Positions 53,186 to 62,638 of a stretch of DNA of 64,000 nucleotides are shown in pieces. Location of the stretch: contig JAKNSD010000080.1 of the NCBI GenBank assembly GCA_023525715.1, positions 288,501 to 352,500 on the forward strand. The letters are read 5' to 3'. A model generated the notes under the pieces. The model was not told the origin of the DNA. It searched no databases and saw nothing but the letters and a program-made list of their open reading frames with translations. Position numbers and translations under genes: made by a program. How positions within the stretch are numbered: position 1 is the first letter of the stretch; every line of letters begins with the position of its first letter. The DNA is from Cichorium intybus (Eukaryota; Streptophyta; Magnoliopsida; Asterales; Asteraceae).

Positions 53186-54148
53186 CTAAGCTGACCCTTC
53201 TTCTTCTTGATCTATTGATGGCATTTGCTGATATTCTGGCATGAAATTATTGGCCATCATTGTCATAAGGGATGTGAGTTGGGTCATCCGATCACTCACA
53301 CCGCTGATCCATTGTTGTTGAGATTTCAAGAGCTCGAAAACATTCGCCTCTCGTTTTCTGGATTCTCTTTCATATTGCTGATGCCTTGCTTCCATCATCT
53401 CTGTCATTTCCAGAAATTGTTCCTTGTCGATAGCGGATAACGGATGGTCCTTGGTTTCCTTTAAGATTTCCTCTTTTCCTCCCTCTCCTGTACGTGTCCA
53501 TATCTTTTCTTTGCTCCTGATTCCTGGCTCCATTAATGTTTTCCTGTCTGCTGTTTTGCCATTTTCTTCTGAAGGTAGTGATATCGGGTTCCCAAACATA
53601 TTCAATCTTCTTTTCCTGGTCCCGAAGAAAATATCCATATCTCCAGTCTTGCAATCGATCACTGACTCGGCAGTAGCTAAAAATGTATGCCCTAAGATGA
53701 GCGCAGGCGCATCATCTGGACTCTCATATTCCATGACCAGAAAATCTACGGGATAGAAAAAGTCCCCAACTTTGACTATGACATTTGTCAACTTCCCCCT
53801 AGATACCTTAGTTGATTGATCAGCCAGCTGCAGTACAACCTCTGCTGGCTCAATTTCTTCGTTTTTGTACTTGTCGTACAGGTATCCTGGCAAGATGTTA
53901 ACACTTGCTCCCAAATCTAAAAGGGTGTTTCGAATAACCACATCTCCTACAGTTGTAGTGATCAATGGTGATCCGGAGTCCTTTTCCTTTCTGGGTAGTG
54001 TTCCCAATAACGCCTCGCTGGCTCTCACAGTCAATCTCACTGTTTTTGGCGTAGGCGCTTTGCTTTTCCCATTCTGTTCACACATCTCTTGCAGAATCCT
54101 GGTGTCCTCAGGGGCATCCTTAAGCTCATCCCATATGGGCTGATTCAT
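53186..54148 (-). CDS. ATH-2 aspartic protease with new C-terminus
   Basis: The 320-codon frame starts MNQPIWDELKDAPEDTR. The catalytic motif is LLDLGASVNILPGYLYDKY (residues about 76-94), with LQLADQSTKVSRGKLTNVIV and PALILGHTFLATAESVIDC, as in Athila-type retropepsins. The C-terminal third (after about 220) is charged and likely coiled coil (MTEMMEARHQQYERESRKRE). It ends IDQEEEGSA where RT would be expected. Start choice is uncertain because gag and protease were probably once one frame; gag ends at 54332 and the interval is broken. It would process Gag if expressed. Confidence 0.8.
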   Translation of the reverse strand: MNQPIWDELKDAPEDTRILQEMCEQNGKSKAPTPKTVRLTVRASEALLGTLPRKEKDSGSPLITTTVGDVVIRNTLLDLGASVNILPGYLYDKYKNEEIEPAEVVLQLADQSTKVSRGKLTNVIVKVGDFFYPVDFLVMEYESPDDAPALILGHTFLATAESVIDCKTGDMDIFFGTRKRRLNMFGNPISLPSEENGKTADRKTLMEPGIRSKEKIWTRTGEGGKEEILKETKDHPLSAIDKEQFLEMTEMMEARHQQYERESRKREANVFELLKSQQQWISGVSDRMTQLTSLMTMMANNFMPEYQQMPSIDQEEEGSA

Positions 54149-54331
54149 TAAGGGTCCCGTTGATCTGGGTACTTCCTGCTTCTTTTTTTCTTTCTTATTC
54201 TTCTTTTTCTGCTTGATCCCCGCTATCGTTGGTTGCTATTCCTTTTGGGCCTCTTTGTCTATTTCTGGTTGAGTGCCATTCTCAACCGGAACTTCTCCTT
54301 TTTTACCTTCCTTGCACTCCAAAGCCTTTTC

Positions 54332-56314
54332 TTATTCCCCTAGTCTCATCTCACTCCCTACTTCGAACAAATCCTTCAGAGTGACCTTTCGCCATCCTGA
54401 TTCGACAGTATTGACTTGTTCCTTCCCTGGACGCTGATTATGTGTAGGATTGACTTCAGTAGCACTTGGCAGCTTGCCATTATCTCTCTTTTGCTGATCT
54501 GCAGTCATTTGACCTATTTGTCTTTCCATATTTGCGATAGCCTTTGCATTCGCTTGAGATTGTTGTTGCGTCGCAGTGACCATATCATACATCTTTGCTA
54601 TCATCTCTTCTTGGGTCCCTGGGGCGTTGTTGGCAGCGTTGGTGGGCCCCCTGTTGTTGTTGTTGTTGTTGCTATTTCCGTTGTTGTTTCCATTGTTTGC
54701 AGGTTGATGGTTTCTAGGCTGACTATTGGATTGATTCTGGTAATTATTTTGTCTGAAATTTTGTTGCTGTCCTTGGTTGTATGGCCTGTAGGGTCGCCCG
54801 TTATTGTGTTGACCTTGACCCTGGCCATAAACTTGATTAGCTTCTTGCATCTTAGGTCCTCCTTGACCTTCTTGTGATGAATTTGGCGGTCCATTCTGTA
54901 ATGTTGACATAAGCCTGTCAAATTTCTTGTTTAGTTCACTGATTTCCTTTTTCACTTCCTTTTTCCAATCAGCATCGACTCCTACCGCTGCCGCCGTACT
55001 TGCAGTCTTCCTGGTGGAAAAGTTTGCTTTGGAGCCATTACTCAGGTGCTCCAAAAACTGCCAGGCTTCTTCCGGGTCCTGCCACATAAATGTCCCACTG
55101 GATGAGGCATTTATCATGGCCTGGTGTGTCTCGCTAACTCCCTCGAAGAATAACTTGACCAACTGCCACCTAGGAATCTCATGATGCGGACAAGATCTCA
55201 ACAACTCCTTCAATCTGTCGAAGGCTTCATGAAAAGCTTCTCCAGGTTTTTGTTGGAAATCTTGGATAACTCTCCTGATTTCAGTCGTCTTGCTCGCTGG
55301 ATAAAATTCCTGAAGGAATTTGGCCTTGAGCTGATCCCACGTAGTGATACTGTTCGATGGCAATGATGTGAACCAATACTTGGCTTTGTCCTTAAGAGTG
55401 AACGGAAACAGTCTAAGCCTAAAAATATTTCTATTTGTGTTTCTGGGATTATTAGCATTAGCGATCGCTAAGAATTCATATAAATGGTTATAGGGATCAT
55501 CCTGCTTATATCCTCTGAATTCTGGTAATATTCCTAATAACTGAGGTCTTATCTCTACTTGCGAATCTATGTTATCAAGAATATAGATCGGCGACGAATC
55601 ATCATATTCCCGCGGTTGGAAATGTGATGCAACCGATTGCCGTCTCGGTTGTGCGAAATGTAAAGGTTGGGCGGGGTTACCGTAAGGATGATCATTGTAC
55701 TCCCGCTGACCTGGTGGTTGGTATTGTGGTGCTCGCCTGGGAGGTCCCCGACCTCGGTTCCATTGTGGTATTGGTGCTGGTGGCACCCAACCTTCATCTT
55801 CCTCGTCATACACTTCCTCCGTCTCTGGGTAATGGTATCGTGGCTGAAGCGGTGGTTGAAAATGTATAGGTTGTGTTGTTTGGTATGTGGGTTGAGGTTT
55901 AAAGAGGGCTGGTTGTGGTTGGGATGTTGGTGTATGCTGTCTAAGAGCTGGGGTGCCATCTCGGGTCGGCTCTCCCCAAGTCATAGCAGAAGTAAATGGA
56001 TTCGTGGATTGGGGTTGTGAAGCGGGTGTAAACGATGGGACAGATGGTGGAATGCATGATGGTACGGGTGCAGGGGCTGAAACTGCACCACCAGAAGCAC
56101 TCGTGCTTCCAAACTGAAATTCTGAAAGCGGGGGAATGGAAAACATCCCCGTTGCCTCACCTGATGGATCCTGGGCAACACTGACCGGACTACTGCTAAC
56201 TTGACTATAATTCATGATGCTTAAACGCCTACGGGCACGGAGTTTGCGCGCAGTACGCTCAATCTCAGAATCAAACTGCAATGGGGATAATTGCTTCCCC
56301 CTGCGGGTACGCAT
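54332..56314 (-). CDS. ATH-2 Gag
   Basis: A 660-codon frame starts MRTRRGKQLSPLQFDSEIER. The proline/glutamine-rich N-terminus is followed by the Retrotrans_gag core (about 270-400) with LRLFPFTLKDKAKYWFTSLP, LKAKFLQEFYPASKTTEIRR and CPHHEIPRWQLVKLFFEGVS. An asparagine/glutamine-rich stretch follows (about 480-560). No CCHC knuckle is present, as is common in Athila/Tat Gag. The frame is fully open, unlike ATH-1. It is the structural protein of the particle and may also package relatives. Confidence 0.9.
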   Translation of the reverse strand: MRTRRGKQLSPLQFDSEIERTARKLRARRRLSIMNYSQVSSSPVSVAQDPSGEATGMFSIPPLSEFQFGSTSASGGAVSAPAPVPSCIPPSVPSFTPASQPQSTNPFTSAMTWGEPTRDGTPALRQHTPTSQPQPALFKPQPTYQTTQPIHFQPPLQPRYHYPETEEVYDEEDEGWVPPAPIPQWNRGRGPPRRAPQYQPPGQREYNDHPYGNPAQPLHFAQPRRQSVASHFQPREYDDSSPIYILDNIDSQVEIRPQLLGILPEFRGYKQDDPYNHLYEFLAIANANNPRNTNRNIFRLRLFPFTLKDKAKYWFTSLPSNSITTWDQLKAKFLQEFYPASKTTEIRRVIQDFQQKPGEAFHEAFDRLKELLRSCPHHEIPRWQLVKLFFEGVSETHQAMINASSSGTFMWQDPEEAWQFLEHLSNGSKANFSTRKTASTAAAVGVDADWKKEVKKEISELNKKFDRLMSTLQNGPPNSSQEGQGGPKMQEANQVYGQGQGQHNNGRPYRPYNQGQQQNFRQNNYQNQSNSQPRNHQPANNGNNNGNSNNNNNNRGPTNAANNAPGTQEEMIAKMYDMVTATQQQSQANAKAIANMERQIGQMTADQQKRDNGKLPSATEVNPTHNQRPGKEQVNTVESGWRKVTLKDLFEVGSEMRLGE

Positions 56315-56421
56315 GCACTAGTGCAACACGCCCACAAAAATCACAAATCAAACTTACCAAAATGAAATCTCAAAATTCAAGAAACAAGTTCCTACTGCTC
56401 ACCTAACCTAAGCTCACAGCT

Positions 56422-56438
56422 CCCCGGCAACGGCGCCA
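56422..56438 (-). promoter_or_regulatory. ATH-2 primer-binding site (tRNA-Asp)
   Basis: CCCCGGCAACGGCGCCA on plus, identical to ATH-1, five bases from the LTR. Confidence 0.92.
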
Positions 56439-56443
56439 AAATT

Positions 56444-57556
56444 TGACATGCACGCAGAGGTCGTCATGCGGTCAAAAATAAGAGATAACCTAACATTCAC
56501 TAGTATAGTGGAGTCAGGGTCGATCCACAGGAGCTTCGTGGTTAGACTAGATGAGAGATTACCAACTAATAGTGTCACAGCTATAGTCGGAGGATCTAGT
56601 TTCTATCTTACTACCTCAATATCAAACAAACAATATTCAAACACTCAAGCCAAGCTTAGCCAAGCTCAAATGACCTAGTTACTTTCTGAACTCAGAAGTA
56701 CATCTCTGGATCAGAAGCAATTGAAGGCATTCAAACTAGCAAAACCAAGCAAAGCATAAACTAGCTAATAACGAATAGTTCTATGGGACAGTTAATAGCC
56801 AAGATTTAATGCCTAACCTAACCGAGTTAGCTACTGTTTTCAGCAAAGGGAAACAGTCCCAACCAAGTCACAAACAAAATACACACACAAACCAACAATC
56901 AAAATGCCAACAAGCATCCGAAATACCGAAAAACCAATGTTAACATTAACCGAATGATTTTTATTCATCAAAACCAATATCCAAACATCAATTCAGTAAC
57001 CAAATACTACTAAAAACAGAACCCTAAGCTTGAGATCAATGGTTGTCACTCCCAAAGATTCAACTCAAAGCTTACAAATGTTTAACTAAAATGAAATAAA
57101 ATCTAAAACAAGAAAATACCAAATGATAGCTTCTGAAATGAAATCCCCGAGTCAAAGAGCTTCTAGGTCGATGTTTACACCCGGTCTTTGCTAGGGTTTT
57201 CGGCTGGAAATGCCTCTATTTATAGTTGCAAATTTCCTGTGACCGCGCCGCGCAGAAGTGAAATCCGCGGCGCGCGTACTTATCCGTTCCCCGTTTTCTC
57301 GTCATTTAAATGTGTTCCACCGCCTTAAGCCCGCGTCGCGCAGAGGAGAAATCCGCGGCGCGCATACGAGTTTCTTTGATTTTTGCATTTTTTCCACACT
57401 TCTTTTCTTTTGTACACTTTTAGTCCCTGTTTCCATTCTTTTTCTCCAGACAAGTCCTGACACGAAAAGTGAGAATACCCAAGCATATTTGATATGATTT
57501 TACCAAGAACAGGGCTTAACAACGCCTAAAATACTTGATATCACTAGGCGTTGTCA
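56444..57556 (-). repeat. ATH-2 5' LTR
   Basis: Matches 39157-40268. Promoter motifs are at 57218-57365. It is followed by target duplication ATACA (57557-57561). Confidence 0.93.
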
Positions 57557-57561
57557 ATACA

Positions 57562-58590
57562 TTCATTTTCTTATATATTAGACAAACTGTCTTTTATATC
57601 ACCTATCCCTATCCTCAATCAAGCCACATCAAGAAAAGATTTATCATCTTACATAGCAAGTCTGACAATTGAAGAAATGACAAGTCATATCCAAGAAAAC
57701 CAGAAGAAAACATGAAAATCAAATCTCAAAAGTGCAAAGTCATCCCCAACAAATGCTGTCAACAAATCACAATTGGTAACCACATCAGATATCTTTATAC
57801 AATGTGTATTCACACAAATCAAGAAAAAATAAATACAAAGGTGAATACCTCACCAAAGAAAAGGAAGATTTACAACAACAATCCATCAAGACAGACATCT
57901 CTCAAAATTTTCCAAGCAACGGATTCTCAAAAGCTTTATCATATATAGCTGTCAAAACCGAAGATTTACCGGGATACTGTAGCCTTCATAATTGAATATT
58001 CTTAGTTGCAAACTGCACTATGAAAATTTCTAAACCCCTCTACATGTATTTCCCGGCGGAGAGAGAGTGAACATCAATGGCATGAATGAAGAAACCCTCA
58101 GAGTAATGCCGAAACCAGTCTTGTGTGATTGATTATCTAATATGAAGACCAAGTGACTAAAGTATATAGGTATAAATCCACATTAAGCATAAGTCAACAC
58201 CTTCAAACTGAGAGATATCACTCATCTTTAGTGATTATAAAACAGTTCTGCACCCAGAACAACCAAAACACCTCAGTCAAGTGTGAGCTATACCTATGAG
58301 AGTTCATCTGAATCGACCTATTAAGATCACTTGTCGTCTTTATAAATGCTATAAAATCTTAAGGAATATTATGAAAATACATATACAAAAACCCTTTGAT
58401 AATTGAACATGAAACCTTGATTCAGAAACAAATATTCTTGACAAACATTTTTCAAAACATAAGTAAAATCTAGTCACACTTTTTCAAAACAAGTGATATG
58501 GTTTTATAAATGTTTTATCCAAATTTCAAGAATTTTCAATCTTACCTTTTAATCTGTCCTTATTTCAGTAATGATCACATAGGGGGAAAT
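57562..58590 (+). other. SIR-1 3' region, part after ATH-2, with purine tract
   Basis: Untranslated continuation of 39156. It ends with CACATAGGGGGAAAT, the plus-strand primer, beside the 3' LTR. Short frames at 57712-57995 are chance frames. Confidence 0.8.
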
Positions 58591-59939
58591 TGTTGGAAAA
58601 TATTTTTGTATGTGACCATCACTGAAAAATGATGAACTGATTTTATCTAACAAATATTATCAGTTTATTTCAGGTTGCGTGAATTCGAGATCAAAAACAA
58701 GAATGAATCAAGACCCAAGAAATTTTGAGAAAACAACCAAACCTGAGGAAGTAATGCTACGAACCATAGAGCAAAATACAAAAAACACACAAAAATCTAC
58801 AGCAATCGCGACCCGACAGGCCATGGTCGCGACGCGAAGAAGAGCAAAACACAAAGAGTCCATATTGTACAGCAATCGCGACGCGACGGTACCCCTGGTC
58901 GCGACGCGAAGCCCCAAACGCGACAATACCAACTTCTTGATCGCGAGACTACCAACACAACGCACTAGCCAGACCAGTGGCCGACCAAAAGCAACACGAC
59001 AGCGCACCCTCGCGACGCGACGGCCACATGGTCGCGACGCGAACCCTGTATTTCAGCAACTATAAATAAGAAGCTCACCTCTTGCCAATCATACACCTTG
59101 CACCATACTCATACACACTCAAAGAAACCCACGACCAAACACCTCAAGACACTTTAATTTCTGAATTTGGCAACAAGAACCAAACCATATAACCGCAAGA
59201 AACAAAACCTCCACCCGACACCAAACCCATACAGCACCGATACAACTACAATACACACACACAAGCAAACCCACTTCCAAACCAACACAAAATCGAAGAA
59301 ATACCATTTCAGCAAGGAAAACCGAGCATACCACCCTTTCTACAAGAACCAAACCGCACAACTTCAAGATTCAAAAATCCATTCTACCCAAACATCAAAA
59401 ATCACCAAAACCTCATCCTACCGCAAAGAACAAGAATCGACGCTTCAAAGAAAAACACCATCTTCCTCTGCAATCGATAAATTCTTTTGAAATTATAATT
59501 CCAATAATTTACCTGTGCCGTTATTGATTTATTTAAACTTTTATAAATCAATTGTACTAAATTCCAAGACACACAAATTGAACGGTGACAACAACAACAT
59601 ATGTGGACTGTATTTAACCAAGACATCTAACTTTTAACTTCTAACTTCTAACCTTTTATTTATTGTAAAAACACTTTATCGTTGATAATGGCGTTTATTA
59701 CTTCTAACCTCTAACTTCTAACATTTATTTTATTTACCGCTTTCTGTCTATTTAAATACTGTCTAGTTTAAATTTACCGCTTTATTTTACTTATTTATAG
59801 CTTTCAGTAACTTAATTTTAGTTTATATTTATTCCGCAACTCTTATTTATTCCGCATATTATAGCTAAAATACATATCTGTCACACAGTAATCGGCTTAA
59901 AAACCTTATTCGTGGAGATCAGTTATCGTATTTTCAACA
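58591..59939 (+). repeat. SIR-1 3' LTR
   Basis: Matches 30851-32190, including the CGCG cassettes (about 58804-59042) and TATA box (CTATAAATA, 59060-59068). Target duplication GGTAT follows at 59940-59944. Confidence 0.93.
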
Positions 59940-59944
59940 GGTAT

Positions 59945-60666
59945 TCACCGACCATAAGAGTCTCCAGCATATCCTCAACCAAAAAGAACTCAATATGAGA
60001 CAACGACGATGGGTAGAGCTACTAAGTGATTATGAATGCGAAATTCGTTATCACCCAGGAAAGGCCAACGTGGTGGCAGATGCCCTTAGTCGGAAAGAGT
60101 ACTCGGGCCGCCGAGTAAAGTCTTTGTCGATAACGATCCATTCCCATTTGTCCACTCAGATCAAGGAGGCACAGTTAGAAGCCTTAAAACCTGAGAATGT
60201 CGCAAATGAAGCCTTGCGAGGGATGGATAAAAACCTTGAAGTTAAGGATGACGGAGCTCGTTACCTCATGAACCGAATTTGGACTCCGAGATTCGGCGGA
60301 TACAGAGACATTATCATGAATGAGGCTCACAAGACTAGATACTCTGTTCATCCCGGATCCGACAAGATGTATCTAGATCTCAAGAAACTGTATTGGTGGC
60401 CAAACATGAAGGCAGAAATTGCTACCTACGTGGGCAAGTGTTTGACTTGCGCCAAGGTTAAGGTAGAATATCAAAAGCCCTCGGGTTTGCTAATTCAACC
60501 AGAAATACCCGAGTGGAAGTGGGAGCGGATAACAATGGATTTCATAACCAAATTACCAAAGACAACTGGTGGGTTAGACACTATATGGGTAATCGTCGAT
60601 AGGTTAACCAAATCCGCTCACTTCCTGCCAATCAAGGAGAATGATAGGATGGAAAAACTGGGCCCT
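59945..60666 (+). pseudogene. TEK-1 RNase H end and integrase N-terminal half
   Basis: RNase H ends with TDHKSLQHILNQKELNMRQR and YHPGKANVVADALSRKE. Integrase follows with the HHCC site (VHPGSDKMYLDLKKLYWWPN, then KCLTCAKVK) and the first catalytic aspartate in ITMDFITKLP, then VIVDRLTKSAHFLPIKEND. The frame then jumps to the integrase C-terminal region; roughly 200 codons with the remaining catalytic residues are deleted and the phase is lost at 60660-60670. Integrase is inactive. Confidence 0.9.
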
Positions 60667-60998
60667 TAGAGATCCTTGCTAGGATCGGCCCAGTAGCCTA
60701 CAAACTTCAATTACCGCAGGAGCTCAGCAAGGTCCATCCCACCTTTCACGTATCCAATTTAAAGAAATGCATGTCCGATGAAACCCTTGTCATCCCGCTC
60801 GATGAGATCGAGGTGAACGAGAACCTTCATTTCGTGGAAGAACCCGTAGAGATCATGGACAGAGAGATCAAGAGAACGAAACAGAGCCGCATACCGATAG
60901 TTAAGGTCTGTTGGAGTGCCAAGCGTGGACCAGAATTTACTTGGGATCGTGAAGACCAGATGAAGCAGAAGTATCCACATCTCTTCCCAAACCCTTGA
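60667..60998 (+). pseudogene. TEK-1 integrase C-terminus with chromodomain
   Basis: After the deletion the frame gives LARIGPVAYKLQLPQELSKV and HPTFHVSNLKKC, the GPY/F module. The chromodomain-like tail (LHFVEEPVEIMDREIKRTKQ, then VKVCWSAKRGPEFTWDREDQ) ends PHLFPNP at 60998. Chromodomains of chromoviruses steer integration to heterochromatin. This part is well preserved. Confidence 0.88.
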
Positions 60999-61258
60999 GG
61001 ATCCACTCAAGAGCTAAATTTCGGGACGAAATTCTCTTTAACGGGTAGATGATGTGACAATTGTAAATTTTGGTCAACAAAAGTCAACTGGAGTCAAACG
61101 AAGCATACGTTAATTTATATGTTGAAAAGTTGTTTTACATAACTTTTGCGATAAATTATTAATATTATAGTATTACATATGCTAAATCAAAACAATTATC
61201 GGTTAAAGGTCGAAAATACGGACAGCAAACTACTATAGCGTAAAAATTCGATAATCGT

Positions 61259-61402
61259 ACAATTATTATTTTGAGAATAATAATATTCATAAAACGACCT
61301 ACTCGTAAATACGAACATGTGGATATATAGAACGTCGAAAACGGAGTTTTTTGACAATTATTATTTTGAGAATAATAATATTCATAAAACGACCTACTCG
61401 TA
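61259..61402. repeat. 49-bp LTR segment duplicated next to the LINE
   Basis: Bases 61259-61307 (ACAATTATTATTTTGAG to ACTCGTA) recur at 61354-61402, and the LINE begins at 61403. The TEK-1 5' LTR has the segment once. Confidence 0.9.
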
Positions 61403-62492
61403 TGGGCATTGCTAAACTTTTCTTTGGTTTAAGAACTTGCCAACCGGTGCACATGGAGGAGGCGACTTTGTTTTTTGACAAAGGGTTGCGTGGTTCCATC
61501 GAAGACATTGTGGTTTGTGGTGGCCCTTTCTTTGGAGACTTCCAGTGGCGGATGGTTTCCTTACCAATACGTTTTGGTGGTTTGGGTTTGTACTCGGCTA
61601 GTGAGGCTTCAGCGTACGCTTTTGTAGCATCGAGGGCACAAACTTGGGCCTTACAAGACCACATCTTGCGCCACAGTGGCATATGTGGTATGGACATTGA
61701 TTACTTTTCTGCTTTGGATCGTCTGCGTGGCACAATTCCAGATTTTGACTGTAACGGTTTCAGTAATAAGGACATCGCCCCCCCCCCCCTAAATCCCAAA
61801 AAACATTGGCGAATGCTCTCTTTAGTAAGATCGTCAAAGATATGGAAAAAGACTTTCACATGACGTTCAGGCAGAAAGCCGTAATGGAGTGTCTTCGAGC
61901 TCCTCATGCACAGGATTTTTTGCTAGCCATTCCCATTGACGGCCTCGGTCTACATATGTCCCCTGTAGAATATCGCGCTATTCTACGATACCGCCTTATG
62001 ATTCCTCTTTTTCCGAACGACGAGATATGTCCGGTTTGTCGCAAGGCGTGCTTGGACTCTTTTGGGGATCATGCTGTTCATTGTCGGGAGCTCCCGGGTT
62101 TCAAATACCGTCATGATACAGTTAGGGATGTTCTTTTTGACGTCTGCCGACGTGCCGGGGTTTCGGTACGTAAAGAAGCTCCTGTTAACTTTTTGACTGA
62201 CCCTTCAGATGGGAGATCTACTCTCAGGCCTGCTGACATTTTAGTCTTCGGATGGATGGGAGGTAAACATGCATGTGTGGACCTTACCGGGGTTTCCCCT
62301 CTTGTTAACTTGAGGAGTGGAGGTTTCACAGGGAGGCAAGCGGCTTTGAAAGCAGCTGCCTGCAAAGTGGATAAACACGATAAGGCATGTCGTGAAAATC
62401 AACATGTGTTTATCCCTTTCGCTTTTGATACCTTTGGTTTTCTCGCACCTGAAGCTGTGGAGCTACTCAACAGAGTTCAACGGGTTATGTAG
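61403..62492 (+). pseudogene. LINE RT thumb, zinc finger and restriction-like endonuclease
   Basis: Two overlapping frames (to about 61790, then 61806-62492) are separated by a frameshift at a poly-C run near 61778. The first has a LINE RT thumb pattern (WRMVSLPIRFGGLGLYSASE, AYAFVASRAQ). The second has a CCHC-like finger (CPVCRKACLDSFGDHAVHC), then YRHDTVRDVLFDVCRRAG, KEAP, RPADILVFGW and ACVDLTG. The order finger, RHxxV, G...EP, RPxD, VD matches the C-terminal restriction-like endonuclease of R2-type LINEs. Similar plant proteins are, from memory, labelled auxilin-like; I think that label is misleading. Confidence 0.7.
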
Positions 62493-62638
62493 AGTAACAT
62501 CATGTCCCTTAGGTCTTTGGATTTTGTTTTTAAGCGTATCAGTTTTGCCATTCAAAAGGGGCTAGCGGCGCAGCTTGTTGCCCGTTTGCCCAACTTCTCT
62601 ATGTAATACGTTTGTTTTGCATATTTAATCAGTAAAGG
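62493..62638 (+). other. LINE 3' tail
   Basis: Untranslated sequence ending near GTAAAGGTT. Frame phrases similar to the upstream protein family continue past the stop (IQKGLAAQLVARLP near 62552-62594), so the TAG near 62490 may be a secondary stop. Confidence 0.5.

Larger units (their letters stand above)
39157..57556 (-). mobile_element. ATH-2: Athila-like Ty3/gypsy element lacking RT and integrase
   Basis: LTRs at 39157-40268 and 56444-57556 (about 1112 bp, roughly 18 differences by eye) are flanked by exact ATACA. Minus-strand order is LTR, tRNA-Asp primer site, gag (56314-54332), protease (54148-53186), a spacer with a conserved GGGAGGCAACCC motif, an ORF-1-like gene (52451-51402), the SIR-2 insertion, 3' region, LTR. 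RT, RNase H and integrase are absent, so it is nonautonomous. Without SIR-2 it is about 8.3 kb. Confidence 0.93.
30851..59939 (+). mobile_element. SIR-1: SIRE-like Ty1/copia element with nested ATH-2 and SIR-2
   Basis: LTRs at 30851-32190 and 58591-59939 are flanked by exact GGTAT duplications. There is a tRNA-iMet primer site at 32193, a large gag, pol in copia order and a purine tract ATAGGGGGAAAT before the 3' LTR. The long gag with coiled-coil tail suggests the SIRE/Maximus lineage; no env-like frame is seen. ATH-2 sits in its 3' region. Gag has one nonsense codon and one frameshift, and pol has one nonsense codon. Without the nested elements it is about 10.7 kb. Confidence 0.93.
61403..62638 (+). 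mobile_element. 5'-truncated LINE (non-LTR retrotransposon)
   Basis: Only the 3' end of the coding region and a short tail (62493-62638) are present, which is typical 5' truncation. It interrupts TEK-1 LTR sequence between GGAGTT and CATATGTGG, where other copies are continuous. No long poly-A and no clear target duplication was found. Confidence 0.8.

Noticed and set aside
57712..57995. Small frames in the SIRE 3' region that resemble a frame in SIR-2
   Set aside because: The resemblance follows from nucleotide homology; the open frame differs between copies, so no protein constraint is visible.
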